NCBI GenBank assembly: GCA_021014325.1 | Contig: CM037457.1 | Location: 6,864,721-6,928,720 of the forward strand | Reading direction: 5' to 3' | Origin: Plazaster borealis | Taxonomy: Eukaryota > Echinodermata > Asteroidea > Forcipulatida > Labidiasteridae | Length of the DNA: 64,000 bases | Shown here: positions 10,026-21,249 of the stretch, piece by piece | How the letters are laid out: the number at the start of each line of letters is the position of its first letter | Position numbering within the stretch: the first letter of the stretch is position 1 | Position numbers and translations under genes: made by a program | The notes under the pieces: generated by a model | Told to the model about the DNA's origin: nothing | Seen by the model: only the letters and a program-made list of their open reading frames with translations | Databases searched by the model: none

Positions 10026-11104
10026 ATGAGAGAAAACAGTGCGTAATTATTCCATCGATTTGTGTCTTATCGAAACTCTGCAGATGACAACGTTCAGTGT
10101 ATTACCGTAAGACCACCGTCGGACTTGTACAGATTATAAGACTTAGAATCGTAAACAAGTTACTATAAACAAATCCCTTATGACTCGATGTGAGTCATAG
10201 GAACGAACTTTACCGGTATTCGTACCAATTACAATCAGTTAATTACCAATTCGAGGCTATACCAAACCGCTATAGGTGGGATATATTATAATTGGCCTTT
10301 TTACTACGGCAACAATGTGTTTCCAATCCTCTATACGAAAAACACAACTTACAACCTATCATGAGTGATAACATTTTTTGAAATAAGTTTCAGTCACATT
10401 TTTGAGAAAAAAACACCGAATACAGTGCGCTAATTTTGATTTGGCAAATCGGAATTAGATTGGAGTATTGAGACAGTTTTCTTGCATCTGGCAGTATTTC
10501 CAAAGTTGTGCTCAGGACGACACTGGTAGCCTAAAGTTCATATAAAAAGGTTTTGAGATTTAAAATCGTTAAAAACTTTGTTTTTTGTGTGGTTTCTTTC
10601 CCCGATCTTTACCTGCACAATCATTCATTTTATGGTTTGGATAACATCATTGGTTTTAGAATCTTGTATACTTAGCACACCATCCAACCTACCTGTAAAT
10701 TAATTACCTTACCTTACCTTAAGAACGGCAATGTTTTGTCATGTATTTTCTGCATAGACGTTCATTAATTATGTGCTTATACTTTGTATACGGCAATCGA
10801 AATAAGCAACGAGGATTTCAGGATACATTCAAATGCTATTTTCAACAGGTTCATTTTGAACTGCATTTTCTAATTTTTTGTAATTTTTTCAAATTTACAG
10901 CTTAAAATTGTCAAAATAGTACAAAAATTGCTATCGAAACAGGATTTTAAAGCAACAAATTTTTCTTTTACCATTTTCTCCTCCAAATTGTGAAAAACAT
11001 GCTCCAGATTGAACGAATCAATCTAATTGTTCTAGGCTAACAATTTAAAAATTGATAAGTTCCAGTTATTTGTTAGCAATAATATCGCACATTTTGTCAT
11101 GTTT

Positions 11105-11365
11105 AAGGTTCAAGGGATAACAAAATCTATCCCCTCCTCTTTTTCGAAAAACAATTATACCTTCCACCTTTCGGCTAGGTTTGAGGAACAAAGGATACAA
11201 AATTCCACCCCTCCTCTTTTCGGCTTGGTTTGAGCAACAAGGGATAGGAAATTATATTCCCTACTCTTTTCGGCTGGGTTTGAGCAGCAAAGGATACAAA
11301 AATCTATCCCCTCCTCTTTTCGGCTGGGTTTGAGGAATAAGAGATAAACAAATCTATCCCATTTA
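11105..11365. repeat. Diverged ~60-bp tandem repeats, about four units
   Basis: The unit is roughly TTTGAGCAACAAAGGATA, then CAAAATCTATCCCCTCC, then TCTTTTCGGCTGGG. Units start near 11105, 11180, 11230, 11280 and 11330. The array falls inside copy 1 of the duplication, and I do not see it at the matching place in copy 2. No coding potential. Confidence 0.7.
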
Positions 11366-12330
11366 TATAAATTATTACCACTCGAACCACAAAATAAACT
11401 TTTTTAGTCAGCTTTCTCATTAATGAAGTATACATTGAAAATAGAAAGGTGACTGTGCTTATTTTCTTTGATTTTATGATGCAATAATAGTTTGGAGTAC
11501 ACAATGTGGCAAATTTGTTTGCTAACAAAAATGTATAAATCAAAAGACTGTTAAAAATATTTAAAAGTGCACCCGATTCTTACTTTGTTCCTCCAGCAAT
11601 ATTTTATGAAGAAAAAACAGCATAATTTTAACATTTTGAAAACAACTTCAAGAAAAGTTGCTATATATTACCCCAAAAAGTGAAAAATGAAAAATTGTAG
11701 TTAAAAATGAACCTGATTTTCTTAGAATTTCAGACAGAAGTATTTATCTGAGAGGTATGATACTGGTGTGAATCACAATCAATATTTGTGAAAAGAAAAA
11801 CATTTGATAGTTTTAAATAATTTACTTTGTTTATAAATTAGACTGTGAGAAAGAATGTACTACGTTGAGATTAATTTACGTTTTTCAAAGCTAATTAATG
11901 TTAAGGTCTATACTGGAGACTGCAAACACTTTCAATACACCGTTGTTATGTGTACAAGTCTTGTAAGAAATTTTGTCATAAATTAATCTTTCTGACCCCA
12001 ATACTTACAGAAGTTCTATTGTACTATTGTGAAATGTATCTGTGCATGTTTTTGTGTTTGTTTTGTTCTGTGTTCGTTCTATAAACAACTTCACAAAGTT
12101 GTTATTAGTTCAGGTTTCCGGTATAGGGAGCACCAAAAGTGTCGCCGCTATGTGAAACAGCACAATAACAATTTTAAAATCGTAACACTTAAGAATTAAT
12201 TGATGTTCCGCAAAGGAAATAAAACACTAAACAGTTTATTTTTAATCGGAAAATACTTGTATTTATTTAGTTTGATGTTAGTTATTACTCACGGTTGTTT
12301 TTAGCCTTATCCAGTCTATATTGCTTGGAC

Positions 12331-13864
12331 ATTTCCCGGTATCGTTGTACTTTTTATAACGTTCAAAACTAAGAACGTCTATAAGCCAAGTCAGTGCACA
12401 GGAATTTATATGCAGTGGCCGAACTAGACATTTTCTATCGGGCGGGATGTGGGGAGGGAGATTATTTGGGGGCTTTCATTTTGCCGAAGACCTATTTTGC
12501 CGATGGCCCCATCGTACATCCCTGCAGTCATTGTTCTTGGGGCTTTCAAATCCGTTCCATCAGCCGCCCCCCCCGCAGGTGCTGCATTATTGTCATGTGA
12601 GCGCACTTCTTGACACCCCCCCCCCCCGTTTATTTGGAGACCGTCAACTTGCATAACCGCCCCAAATAACTTGGGCCACTTAGTGATAAAACATCGTGAA
12701 GGAGCAGCCCACGAATATTTATTTGCTTTTTAAACTGAAAATCTTAAAACGTATAACTTTCAAAAGATCCGTGCTTTTCGCCCTCTCGTCCGTGCACCAC
12801 CCGACTTTGCTGAAAAGATGTTTAGTTTTCAAGACTCTTGCTGTACATGACTATATGAATCGTGGTTCTAGATAGCATACTCAATCATGATTATTTACGT
12901 CGGGCCTACAATTTTCAAAATTTTCGTTAATATTATCATTGAATTGATATTGAAGTGATAAGTCCCAAGGAAATCAATAAGCGCCTCTCGTTATTGGCTA
13001 CCAGTTATTGTGATGTCGATTATTTTTTCAAAAAAGTTAAAATGAACACAATGGTTGTTGAAGGCTTTTATACCTAGCATCAAAAGCTCATACTGATTAA
13101 TTGCCAAGTCATTAGTTTCTGTCAGTTTCATCATGATGAAAGAAAATTAAATTGTTGGTTACAAATGAGCTTGGTGTCGGTAAGAGCTTCTTCTACTTCT
13201 TCTTCCTTGCAAGTGTTGCTTAGTTAGTGAAGATTACCGCACTGCGGCTGAGCGCATGCGTGAAACCATGAGCCGCAACCTTAATCAAGTGCAATATAAT
13301 ACATGGTGCAAGTAAAAAACTGACCAGCCAATTTACCATCCAAATGGAGCCCTCAGTACATTCTTGAAAGCATCGAGAGAGGGTGATGAGACAGCAGGGT
13401 CCGTCTCCAAGCAGTTCCAGTCCCTGATTGTGCCTCCCCCACCCCATGCAAATCAGTCCGGCTCATTGGATGTTGTTTCCCGCTGAGGGGATACTCACCA
13501 CCAGAGGAGAATAATAATTTATGTCCCAATCAAATCAATCAAGCTCAAAACTTTCAATATAATGCTTTCTTATTAGTCCTAAAAATTGTTCGAAAGCATG
13601 ACACAGTCGTACTTATTGAATAGATTTACCGTTCCTTTGGCTTTGTTTAGCTGTTTTTAAAGATCAAAGACCTATGTTTATAATAAGTATTCGCGCGCTC
13701 GATGCAGTGGGCATCAAGTTGGGGCATCTGGGCCAAATTTCATGACTTTGCTTACGGCTATAAATGACGAAATTATTCAGATTACAGTCATCCCTCTGCA
13801 CCTCAAAGAATAACTGAGCGAAGAATGCTTAGCGAGGATGATCTTCTCCGCGAAACACTTAATG
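12331..13864. other. Intergenic, no gene seen
   Basis: Contains short C and G runs near 12570-12625 and a copy of a mosaic repeat at about 12950-13160 (listed separately). Several 60-76 aa open frames overlap on both strands around 12400-12660; they owe their openness to C/G runs and are not called. Confidence 0.4.
12950..13160. repeat. Two-block mosaic repeat, copy 1 (block B reversed, then block A)
   Basis: Block A (GAAGGCTTTTATACCTAGCA to CATCATGATGAAAGAAAATT, 13060-13155) and block B (AGCGCCTCTCGTTATTGGCT, about 12975) recur at 16265-16600 and 17385-17590. Here B is in reverse orientation before A. There is no coding potential. Confidence 0.55.
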
Positions 13865-14197
13865 TTAAAGGCACTGAACACGTTTGGAAATTGTCAAAGA
13901 CCAGTGTTCTCACTTGGTGTATCCCAACATATGCATAGAATAACAAGCCTGTGAAGATGTGGGCTCAATTTGTCATCGAAGTTGCAGGAAAATTATGAAA
14001 GAAAAAACACCCTTGTTGTACAAATTTGTGTGCTTTCAGATAGGAATAAAATCTTGCAAGAAGTTTTTATTATTTTAGTGAGAAATTACCTCTTTCTCAA
14101 AAACTACGTTACTTCAGAGGGAGTCGTTTCTTGCAATGTTTTATACTATTTTTATGCTAATATTTGTTTTGAGTCATTACCAAACGTGTACCTTTAA
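13865..14197. mobile_element. Short TIR element, TTAA-flanked, body type B
   Basis: It starts TTAAAGGCACTGAACACGTT and ends CCAAACGTGTACCTTTAA; the ends are inverted repeats and TTAA flanks both. The body (GACCAGTGTTCTCACTTGGT, then GAAAGAAAAAACACCCTTGT) matches 37233-37610 and, inverted, 37652-38020. No protein is encoded. I recall this body as a very common interspersed repeat in echinoderm genomes (memory, not searched). Confidence 0.82.
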
Positions 14198-14309
14198 GCA
14201 TGGTGCGTGAATCTTGAGTTGGGAACATTATTTCCGGAGTCGTGTTTTCTACCGAAATAAGTTTCCGCGCCTCTTTAGTTAAACAGGCTAACTAATACAC
14301 ACCCATTGG

Positions 14310-14545
14310 CTGAGCCTCATCTGTCCTGGGGGCGGGCGGGGGGGTGTCGCTTTCCGAAGGGACACGTTCTCTCTTGTAGACTGAAATTTCCTGCGTGCAA
14401 GGCAGACGGAATTTCCTAGAGGACGACACGCATTCCTAGGAGAGTCTGTCTCGGGGGATTCTTGCCAATCAGGGGAACGGTCAGAGTGGACACAATATTG
14501 CCGGGGGGGGGGGTGCAGAATCTCCTGCCACACCGGCACCTCAGA
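14310..14545. repeat. Repeat sharing a 3' end with 19990-20127
   Basis: CAGAATCTCCTGCCACACCGGC ends this block near 14541 and also ends the block at 20127 (compare CAGAATCTCCTGCCACACC in both). The preceding TTCCTAGGAGA and CTCGGGG phrases also correspond. The two blocks seem to be copies of one unnamed GC-rich repeat. Confidence 0.45.
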
Positions 14546-16264
14546 GAATGCCTCATTTATGGTAAGTTGTGACATAAGGAGGGTAAACGCAGAAAAATCT
14601 ATAATAAACAATAATTGTCAGCCTTGATATTAAATTGCCTTTTTTTCACACACAACAGCTGCTATTATAGAGCATCATGCCGATCAATGACGCACACGGT
14701 CCCTTCTCCAGGCCCTGACGCACAATCAGTGTAATCAACAACTTGTTGAAAAAGTAAAGTACTGCTCGTTATGATGTAAAAAGTAATTTGCTTTTGCGTT
14801 TTTGATGGTTACTATATAGGAAGAGATTTCGGCAGTCATAGCGTTAGTCAACTGCTGCGGCAGCGGGCGTGACTTTAACTCGTTGAAATATCCCGTAATT
14901 AATTAACTGCGATTATTTAATACGGTAATTGTACCGTGCTTATGTAAATCATTATTTTAAATACTGATCAGTTTGAATAATTATGCACGTCCAGAAGACC
15001 CCTAAGTTGCCATGGAATTTCACAAACAACAGAGATAAGCAATTTTTTGACAAAATCAGTGAGCAAACAAAATACGGCATCACACGCGCGTTCTTGGTTA
15101 TTTTTGAGGCAAACTTTATTTATTTGTTTGTTTTTCTCCCAATAGTTTCGTTTTCCTTTTGGAAGAAAAATAAAGGGTGCTGCGCGCACCTCCTTATAAT
15201 CCACCCTAATGTTTCCACAATTTAAACGCATTAATTAACATCATAAAACACACTATTTGAGACAACTTGATCACTTTGTTTCTCAATCTAGCTATTTACT
15301 TCTTATGAATATTAGTCAAAATATAGACCTCTTGCATTGGCCGCCATCATGGATGTTAACCAATTGAAACGTGCACGTCATGCAGGCATGCGAAAACACA
15401 CTTTTGCAAAGGGGCGCTGGTTTTTCAAAGACAATTCGCAAAGCCATTACGGCCTGGGGTCCGGTCAGGGCCCGCTTAAGGGCCCGGAAGCTTTTGGTTT
15501 CTATCTATGCTCTGTTGTGCAATCAGAAACTATATTTGCACATAAAATGTCTGTTTTGTGGTGGGATTATTATTAGTGTAATTTGCAAAATGATTACCCC
15601 GCAATTATTTATTTTCAGGAAGCCAGTTTTCAGTGATTGGGTAGGCCGATATTCTGCGACAATAAACAGGTTTTTTTCACTAGGCGAAGCTGGGTGAAAT
15701 GGAAAAGCCAGATTTCACTGAGTGATTAAATTCGACAATGCACGACGAACGGAACGCATTCAATGTTTTTTAATGTTTTTTTAACTCACACATAGATCCT
15801 TGTCATTAGAAATCTGTTGACAATAATTTAAAACACAAAGCAGACACGGAAACTCGCAAACCCACCCTCTGAAAATTCAAAAAGAAGAAGAAAAAAAACC
15901 TTCTATAAAAACAACAACATGGAAGACTCCATGCAGACACCAACCTTGTCCGCCGGGACACTTGCCCCTAAAATGTTACCCTTGTTACGGCGCTGCACCT
16001 AGTTTTCGTTAACAAAAACCTCGTATTGTGATGTTTTATTTGAATACGGTTTGAATAAAATTAATAAAGATTGATTTAGTAATTAAAATATCGCAAGTCG
16101 TCGATTTATTATTATTATTATTATTCTTTTTTAAAGCTGACGTTAATTTTCGCTTCACGTTTGACCATAAAGAACATGAAATAAAAGGCGATCGTCGTGA
16201 TCCTTGACGTACACCAATGCAAACTCGAGCAAGCTGTTACATGCGCGAAACTAGGACATCGTTG
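14546..16264. other. Intergenic, no gene seen
   Basis: AT-rich sequence. Two overlapping frames of 79 and 108 aa around 15337-15697 have no recognisable domain and were not called. A (TTA)n tract sits near 16107-16123. Confidence 0.35.
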
Positions 16265-16600
16265 ATGAAGGCTTTTAGCTGGCATCAAATGCTCATACTG
16301 ATTAATTGCTAAGTCATAATTTTTTGACATTATCATGATGATGAAAGAAAATTACATTAAACAAAATAATTTCATCGTTATCATAATTTTACAAGTCAAA
16401 TGTGAATAGGGAAATTAATAATGATCTATCAAAGCATTTATATAATATTGTGTTCATCCTTATAGAAAATAATCGCTATACAAATTACCGGTAGCCATTA
16501 ATGAGAGGCACTTATTGTTTCCTAGGGAATTAGCTCTTCTGAACCTGAAATAATTTGTTATTAAATGACAAGATTAACGGAAAGGACGACAATTGCACGT
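16265..16600. repeat. Two-block mosaic repeat, copy 2 (block A, then block B)
   Basis: Block A (GAAGGCTTTTAGCTGGCATC, 16267 on) is followed by block B (ACCGGTAGCCATTAATGAGAGG, near 16487, and CTTCTGAACCTGAAAT). Relative to copies 1 and 3, block A is inverted with respect to block B. Confidence 0.55.
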
Positions 16601-17384
16601 GAATAACACGCTTTGGGTATCTACATCGTCCCCAAGGTGTGTCGAGCAGTACGAGGTTGACCGCTCTCTCACCCTGGTATTGGATCATTTGCATATCCAA
16701 AAATTTTGGATACGTATGCAAATTAGAATAGGCTGGCTGTGAACATGATGAATACTGAATGAGTACAACTCAACATGTTTACGTTAAACTTTTGTACACC
16801 AGTCGTTGTCCATGAGGGTCCAAGTAAGGAGTTTCCCTCCCAGGGTTTACTATTGTAAACATGGTTGGAAATAAAGTAAACCATGGGGACGAGGTTTCCT
16901 CTGAGCCATCAGCTATGGGAGATTAACGTCGGTGCAATTTTGTGGGTTTTTAAATTTTTGTCACATCACTTTTTTCCACACTAAAAACATATTTGTGGAA
17001 TGATTACATTTAAAGCAATTAAAAAAAATATATACAAAAATCAAAATAATCAGGAAACTTATAAAATTGAAAAAATCCTGCTCGACATCCAGTCGATTTG
17101 GGCAGCTTGGCGGTCCAGTGACTACATTTTAGCCACTGGACAGCCCAGCCTCCCAAAGCGATACACTGTTACATGCGTATATAGGAGGAAACGCTCACCA
17201 GCTTGTGTTTGTAGAAAAAAACGTAACTGCATCAAAATAAAACTAGATAGATACGGTAATTGTTACGCGTATGGCAAGTCAATGGCAATCCCTAATATAG
17301 ATCATTATTAATTTTCCCTTGTAGTTGACTTGTAAAATGTTAATGACGATGAAATGATTTGACTTAAATTTAATTTTCTTTCAC

Positions 17385-17590
17385 CATCATGAAAATGTCA
17401 AAAGTTTATGACTTGGCAATTAATCAGTAGGAGCATTTGATTCCAGGTCAAGCCTTCAAAAACTATTGTGTTAAATCCTCATACAAAAAAGTCGCCATAA
17501 ATATTACCGGTAGCCGTTAACGAGAGGCACTTGTTGTTCCCTAGGGACTTCTGAACCTGAAATATCATGTTATTCAGGACGACAATGTAC
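17385..17590. repeat. Two-block mosaic repeat, copy 3 (block A reversed, then block B)
   Basis: Reverse block A (TTTTCTTTCACCATCATGAA, about 17378) precedes block B (TTACCGGTAGCCGTTAACGA, then CTTCTGAACCTGAAAT). This is the reverse complement arrangement of copy 1. Confidence 0.55.
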
Positions 17591-17957
17591 CTAAAAAAAC
17601 AAGGGGTATCTTTTAAAATTTGACCCTAGATTCTAGTAATTACTGCAAGAGTCTTGAAAACTAAACATCTTTTCAGCAAACTTGAGCAATGGGGAACTAA
17701 AAGAAGGGGGTGCTTTAGTATATTCCAGCACCCCCATCCAAGAAGTTGGTATGATTGGTCCAAGGTGGTTTGTCAGCTTGCACGTTCGATAGTCTGCATC
17801 AGTGCAGCGTGTGCATAATGTTTGTAAAAATGCATTTAATGTCGTTTTATTCAATATTGCATGTTGTGTGCATTTACGGTGGCTGATTTCCGCCAACACA
17901 AAACACCATTTCAGTACGGCGTTATAAATGAACTGATTAGGAAATAATTTAACTCAG

Positions 17958-19456
17958 TTAAAGGGGCACACCGACTCACCATTTACGTAATTTTGTGAAG
18001 TAGAGTCACAAACAATAAATAATTTGATGTAAAAAAAAAATCATAAAATTAGCACGCAATTAACGAAAAATAGTGAAAAAAACGAAACGCGGTCAAAGGT
18101 CAGCGTATACGCTTTTCCAGCCGAGTGTGTGCAGCGCAGTCAATCCAACACGGGCACTGCCTAAAACCCCCTTGGAACCAAACGTGATTATGGTCTGGCT
18201 CCCAACCCCCCAGACAGGCTCCGAAGCCACGGCTATAGACTGTGCAAGTCTCGCGCGTATCGGTACGAGAAAACACGTCAAACGAAGAACATTTTTTTCT
18301 CTGAAATAAAATCTTTGTTTTAAATTATATTTAATGATAAAATCTGAACAACAAAAATACTCATTACATGTTTATAAAATCAGTTTAAGTTTTTATAATA
18401 CATACACAAATAATGTATTAATTATTATTGAACCAAAATTAAAACTCTGGGACAAGGATGCTTATTTGATCTTAACTTTTCAGAAACCACTTTACGTGGA
18501 TTCGCGATGGTCACACGGGCGTAAAATTAACGCTTGACGCATTTATAGAGGACGCTGACGCCTCGACAACCATAGACTGCTATGAAAAGGCTTCGCGCTG
18601 CAATTACAGCATCTGGCGAGTATCATTGCGCATCCAAAACAAGCGTTTACATAAGTTTTGTGATCGGAGGTGGGCACAGAATTCTTAATTTTTTGCAGCA
18701 ACCGGAAGCCGAGGTCAAGTTTAATTCTCGGGTTTTCTTTGTTATATTATTGAATTGATTTTACTTTCATATTTTTGTATCACTAAGTATTACATTTCCA
18801 ACAACATATATTTTTTCATGGTCATAAACCACGTTTAAATAAATTAATTGACAAAACAAAATCTTGCCAACGTAAATCCCCATATGGTTGGGACCACAAT
18901 GGTCCCGGAAGTTCAAAATTGCGCGAGACTTGCACAGTCTATTGGCAAGCTGAGGAGTTCATGCCCCTAGGTTTCAACGCTCTCTGGCCCCACGGGATGT
19001 AGCGCCGGCTGTCGGGATATGCCCCCAAGGCTTACGTTGTGATTGCTCCACGCCTTTGGGCCACGCAACACGCCTCCGTTACACGGACTCTTTGAATGCG
19101 AATCTTACGTTGGATTTTTCACCATTATTACAACTTGTAGCGATAATTTGAATACATGATCTTTTTCGTCAATTACTCGTTAATAATTGTGTAAAAAAAG
19201 ATTTAAATTTGGTTTGGTAAGTTACTTTTAAACGGCTGGAAGTAAAACTAACTCGGAAGGTCACGTGATTATTTGAACCAGTTTGTGGTTCGAACTATCA
19301 CGCGACCTTCGTTTTTGTTTAAAAATGCTCAAAAACGGCTAAATTTGATGATTTATTTTATGGACTGTTCTTCTTCATTCCTGGAAGACCGTTGAAGTCA
19401 TATTTTAGTCTATTTTGTAGCCCAAATAGCCCAATTCAGCCGGTGTGTCCCTTTAA
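17958..19456. mobile_element. 1.5-kb TIR element, TTAA-flanked, host of a nested MITE
   Basis: The left end TTAAAGGGGCACACCGACT and the right end AGCCGGTGTGTCCCTTTAA are inverted repeats with two mismatches over 19 positions. The element encloses a complete second element at 18235-18942. No open frame resembling a transposase was seen, so it is non-autonomous. The TTAA at both ends suggests a TTAA-targeting (piggyBac-type) integration, which is inference. Confidence 0.7.
18235..18942. mobile_element. 708-bp MITE with ATAGACTGTGCAAG termini, intact copy
   Basis: It begins ATAGACTGTGCAAGTCTCGC and ends with GCGAGACTTGCACAGTCTAT, a perfect inverted repeat of about 20 bp. The internal sequence is near-identical in reverse orientation to the two outer pieces of the structure at 32517-36950. 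It encodes nothing recognisable. Flanking 4-mers (GGCT on the left, TGGC on the right) are not a clear target duplication. Confidence 0.85.
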
Positions 19457-21170
19457 TGTTATAATGGGACGTTAAAGTTGCCGCAATTTCGTATCGATAC
19501 GGCGCGCTGCCCATGGTAGGGCAGAATCCCCTCGGAAAATGTGTCCCCAGCCCAGGGTTTTCCAGGGGAATTTGTCCCCCTCTCACATTTGTCCCATTGT
19601 TTGCCTCTGTGCGACACTTGTAATATTTTTGGACTATAAAATTAGGCATGAGAATGGGTGATGATGACAAAACTGGAAATCCATTTCGTACGAAAACAAA
19701 AATCGGAAAAATCTAATGCTAATAATGTCCAGATTTTGGGAAATGTCCGGATTCGGGGTAAAGTGACCCAGGCGTCAGCGCCGCACACAGTGGCCTGTTG
19801 TCAGTAGACTTTTCAAAGTCTCCACACATGTTCCTTTGCTTAAAATTATTGACAAAAATAGTGAACCAAAAGATAATACTTCTATTATTATAAACCAGCA
19901 AAGCCGGGGGAATAAAGCAAGTTTATTAAAGTAGTTCCGTCGGTGGACGCTCGCCTGGGATATAGGGAACATTATTTCTCCGTTGAGCACGACGGACAGA
20001 ACAACCTAACGAGAGACCGTTTATCCTAGGAGATACTTTCTCGGGGACATTGTACCCTGGACAAGCTAGGTGAAGTTGTCCAGGGGACAGGTTCACTGGG
20101 GGGACAGAATCTCCTGCCACACCGGCGTTATTCACGTGCCTCGATTCTGACGTCAGATGTTCAGGCTATCGTTTGACCAGCACATTGAAGGCACTGTTTA
20201 CGCTTCTGACGTCAAATGAAAGATGTCTATCAGACAACCCTTGGTAAAATCTGCCCCAACCCTAGACTTGGTTCCAAGTCTGTAATCGTGGTTTTTAGTC
20301 TACCTGATAGCCAATACATTATTGCCTGAAATAGCGCCCTCTCTTGGATTAACATCCGGCATTAACCTGAGATCGCAAGTCAGAGCGTGTGATAGCCAAT
20401 CTGCGGGGGAGTTTTGCGTGGCTGATGCAGAGAAATAACTGCGAACCCAGACTTGAAATCAAGTCTAACCCCACCCCCGACGATATATCGAGCTGGCAAC
20501 AAGGAAAAGTGACCCGGGTAGTACGGCAGCTTGTTTCCAGGACATGATGAGGTATTCGGGATGAGTACAGGTCCACGTTGCTGGTCTGTCGTCCTATCGT
20601 CCGGCTGTGTCTGACGTCAGGGTTCTCGAGCTTTTGGTATACTCTACCGTACTCCTGGAATTTCCCCAAGTTTGTACTGCTTTAGGTGTAGACAAATTAA
20701 GGTGCACTTGACACGAAGTACTAATCACATACGTGTTAAAATAAAGTACTTTTGATAGACTCGAGTCGGGTTCCTCAGGCTATTTCAGTCTTTTTGCTGT
20801 ATGATGAGCGTTGATATGCGCAAAAGCGTCGATCCCTGCAGTCCTTTTTTTTTACCAAGCAGTGAGATGTAATTACCTAGAGATGAGCTTGTACTTAAAA
20901 ACAGATAGCAATTCACTCTGAGGGATCTTGCTGTATCTACAAAGCCATGTCGCATGAGGCAATGTACAGGCAACCAGCTCCAGGCAATCTCCAAATAGAA
21001 AATCCATTCCTATTTTAGTTTTCTCATTATTTTCTTGGGGATAGTAATTTACAGCTGGAAGATTGTCTTATGTACTGCCGAAGTGTTCCTTGTGCAAACA
21101 TCGCAAGTGGTTGCCTCGAAGTTGCCTGACAAATTGTCCTGTGTGGCATGGCCTATAGGTACCATGGCCA
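19457..21170. other. Intergenic with repeat blocks and CRE palindromes, no gene seen
   Basis: 19480-20127 contains GC-rich repeat material ending CTCCTGCCACACCGGC. 20148-20620 holds three TGACGTCA palindromes (listed separately). No exon-like frame was recognised. Confidence 0.35.
20148..20619. promoter_or_regulatory. Three CRE/ATF-type palindromes (TGACGTCA)
   Basis: Exact TGACGTCA octamers occur at 20148-20155, 20207-20214 and 20612-20619. The octamer binds CREB/ATF bZIP dimers in animals (established). No adjacent first exon was recognised, so any promoter or enhancer role is speculative. Confidence 0.3.
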
Positions 21171-21173
21171 ATG

Positions 21174-21246
21174 TCACCGAAGTCCAGTGGTTAGACTGCA
21201 GGATTTGCAATCACAAGGTTGTGGGTTCGAATCCTACCAAGCTAAC
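21174..21246 (+). repeat. tRNA-derived sequence (GCA loop, Cys-like), SINE head or pseudogene
   Basis: A-box-like TCCAGTGGTTAGACTG is followed by a GCA loop (GGATTTGCAATC) and a perfect B box (GGGTTCGAATCC). The acceptor stem does not pair convincingly, and no A-rich or TTA tail was found nearby. It is therefore more likely a tRNA-derived repeat head than a tRNA gene. Confidence 0.5.
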
Positions 21247-21249
21247 CAC

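Larger units (their letters stand above)
6925..12330 (+). repeat. Inverted segmental duplication, copy 1 (carries the intact GPCR)
   Basis: The whole segment aligns to the reverse complement of about 38500-43385. Anchors are AATCATCAACAACACACGCA (7026 against 43250), the full receptor CDS, ACACGTATGGAGAAAGAGAA (rc of 8765 region), CAAATCGATGGAATAATTAC (rc of 10040 region), CGAAATAAGCAACGAGGATT (10797 against 39440), and the block around 11930-12140 against 38690-38930. Boundaries are approximate because both edges diverge gradually. Copy 1 is lengthened by a foldback element (8795-10025), a roughly 117-bp insertion (7062-7178) and tandem repeats near 11105-11365. Confidence 0.88.

Noticed and set aside
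12394..12656. Frames around the C-rich stretch
   Set aside because: Open on both strands because of C/G runs; biased composition only.
15337..15697. 79- and 108-aa overlapping frames
   Set aside because: Two frames open over the same bases, no domain, no splice or promoter signal, and no second copy to support conservation.
18235..18942. Clean target duplication for the intact ATAGACTG MITE
   Set aside because: Flanks GGCT and TGGC do not match; the 4-bp CGAA duplication at the other copy is clear, so this one may have been altered by its nested setting.
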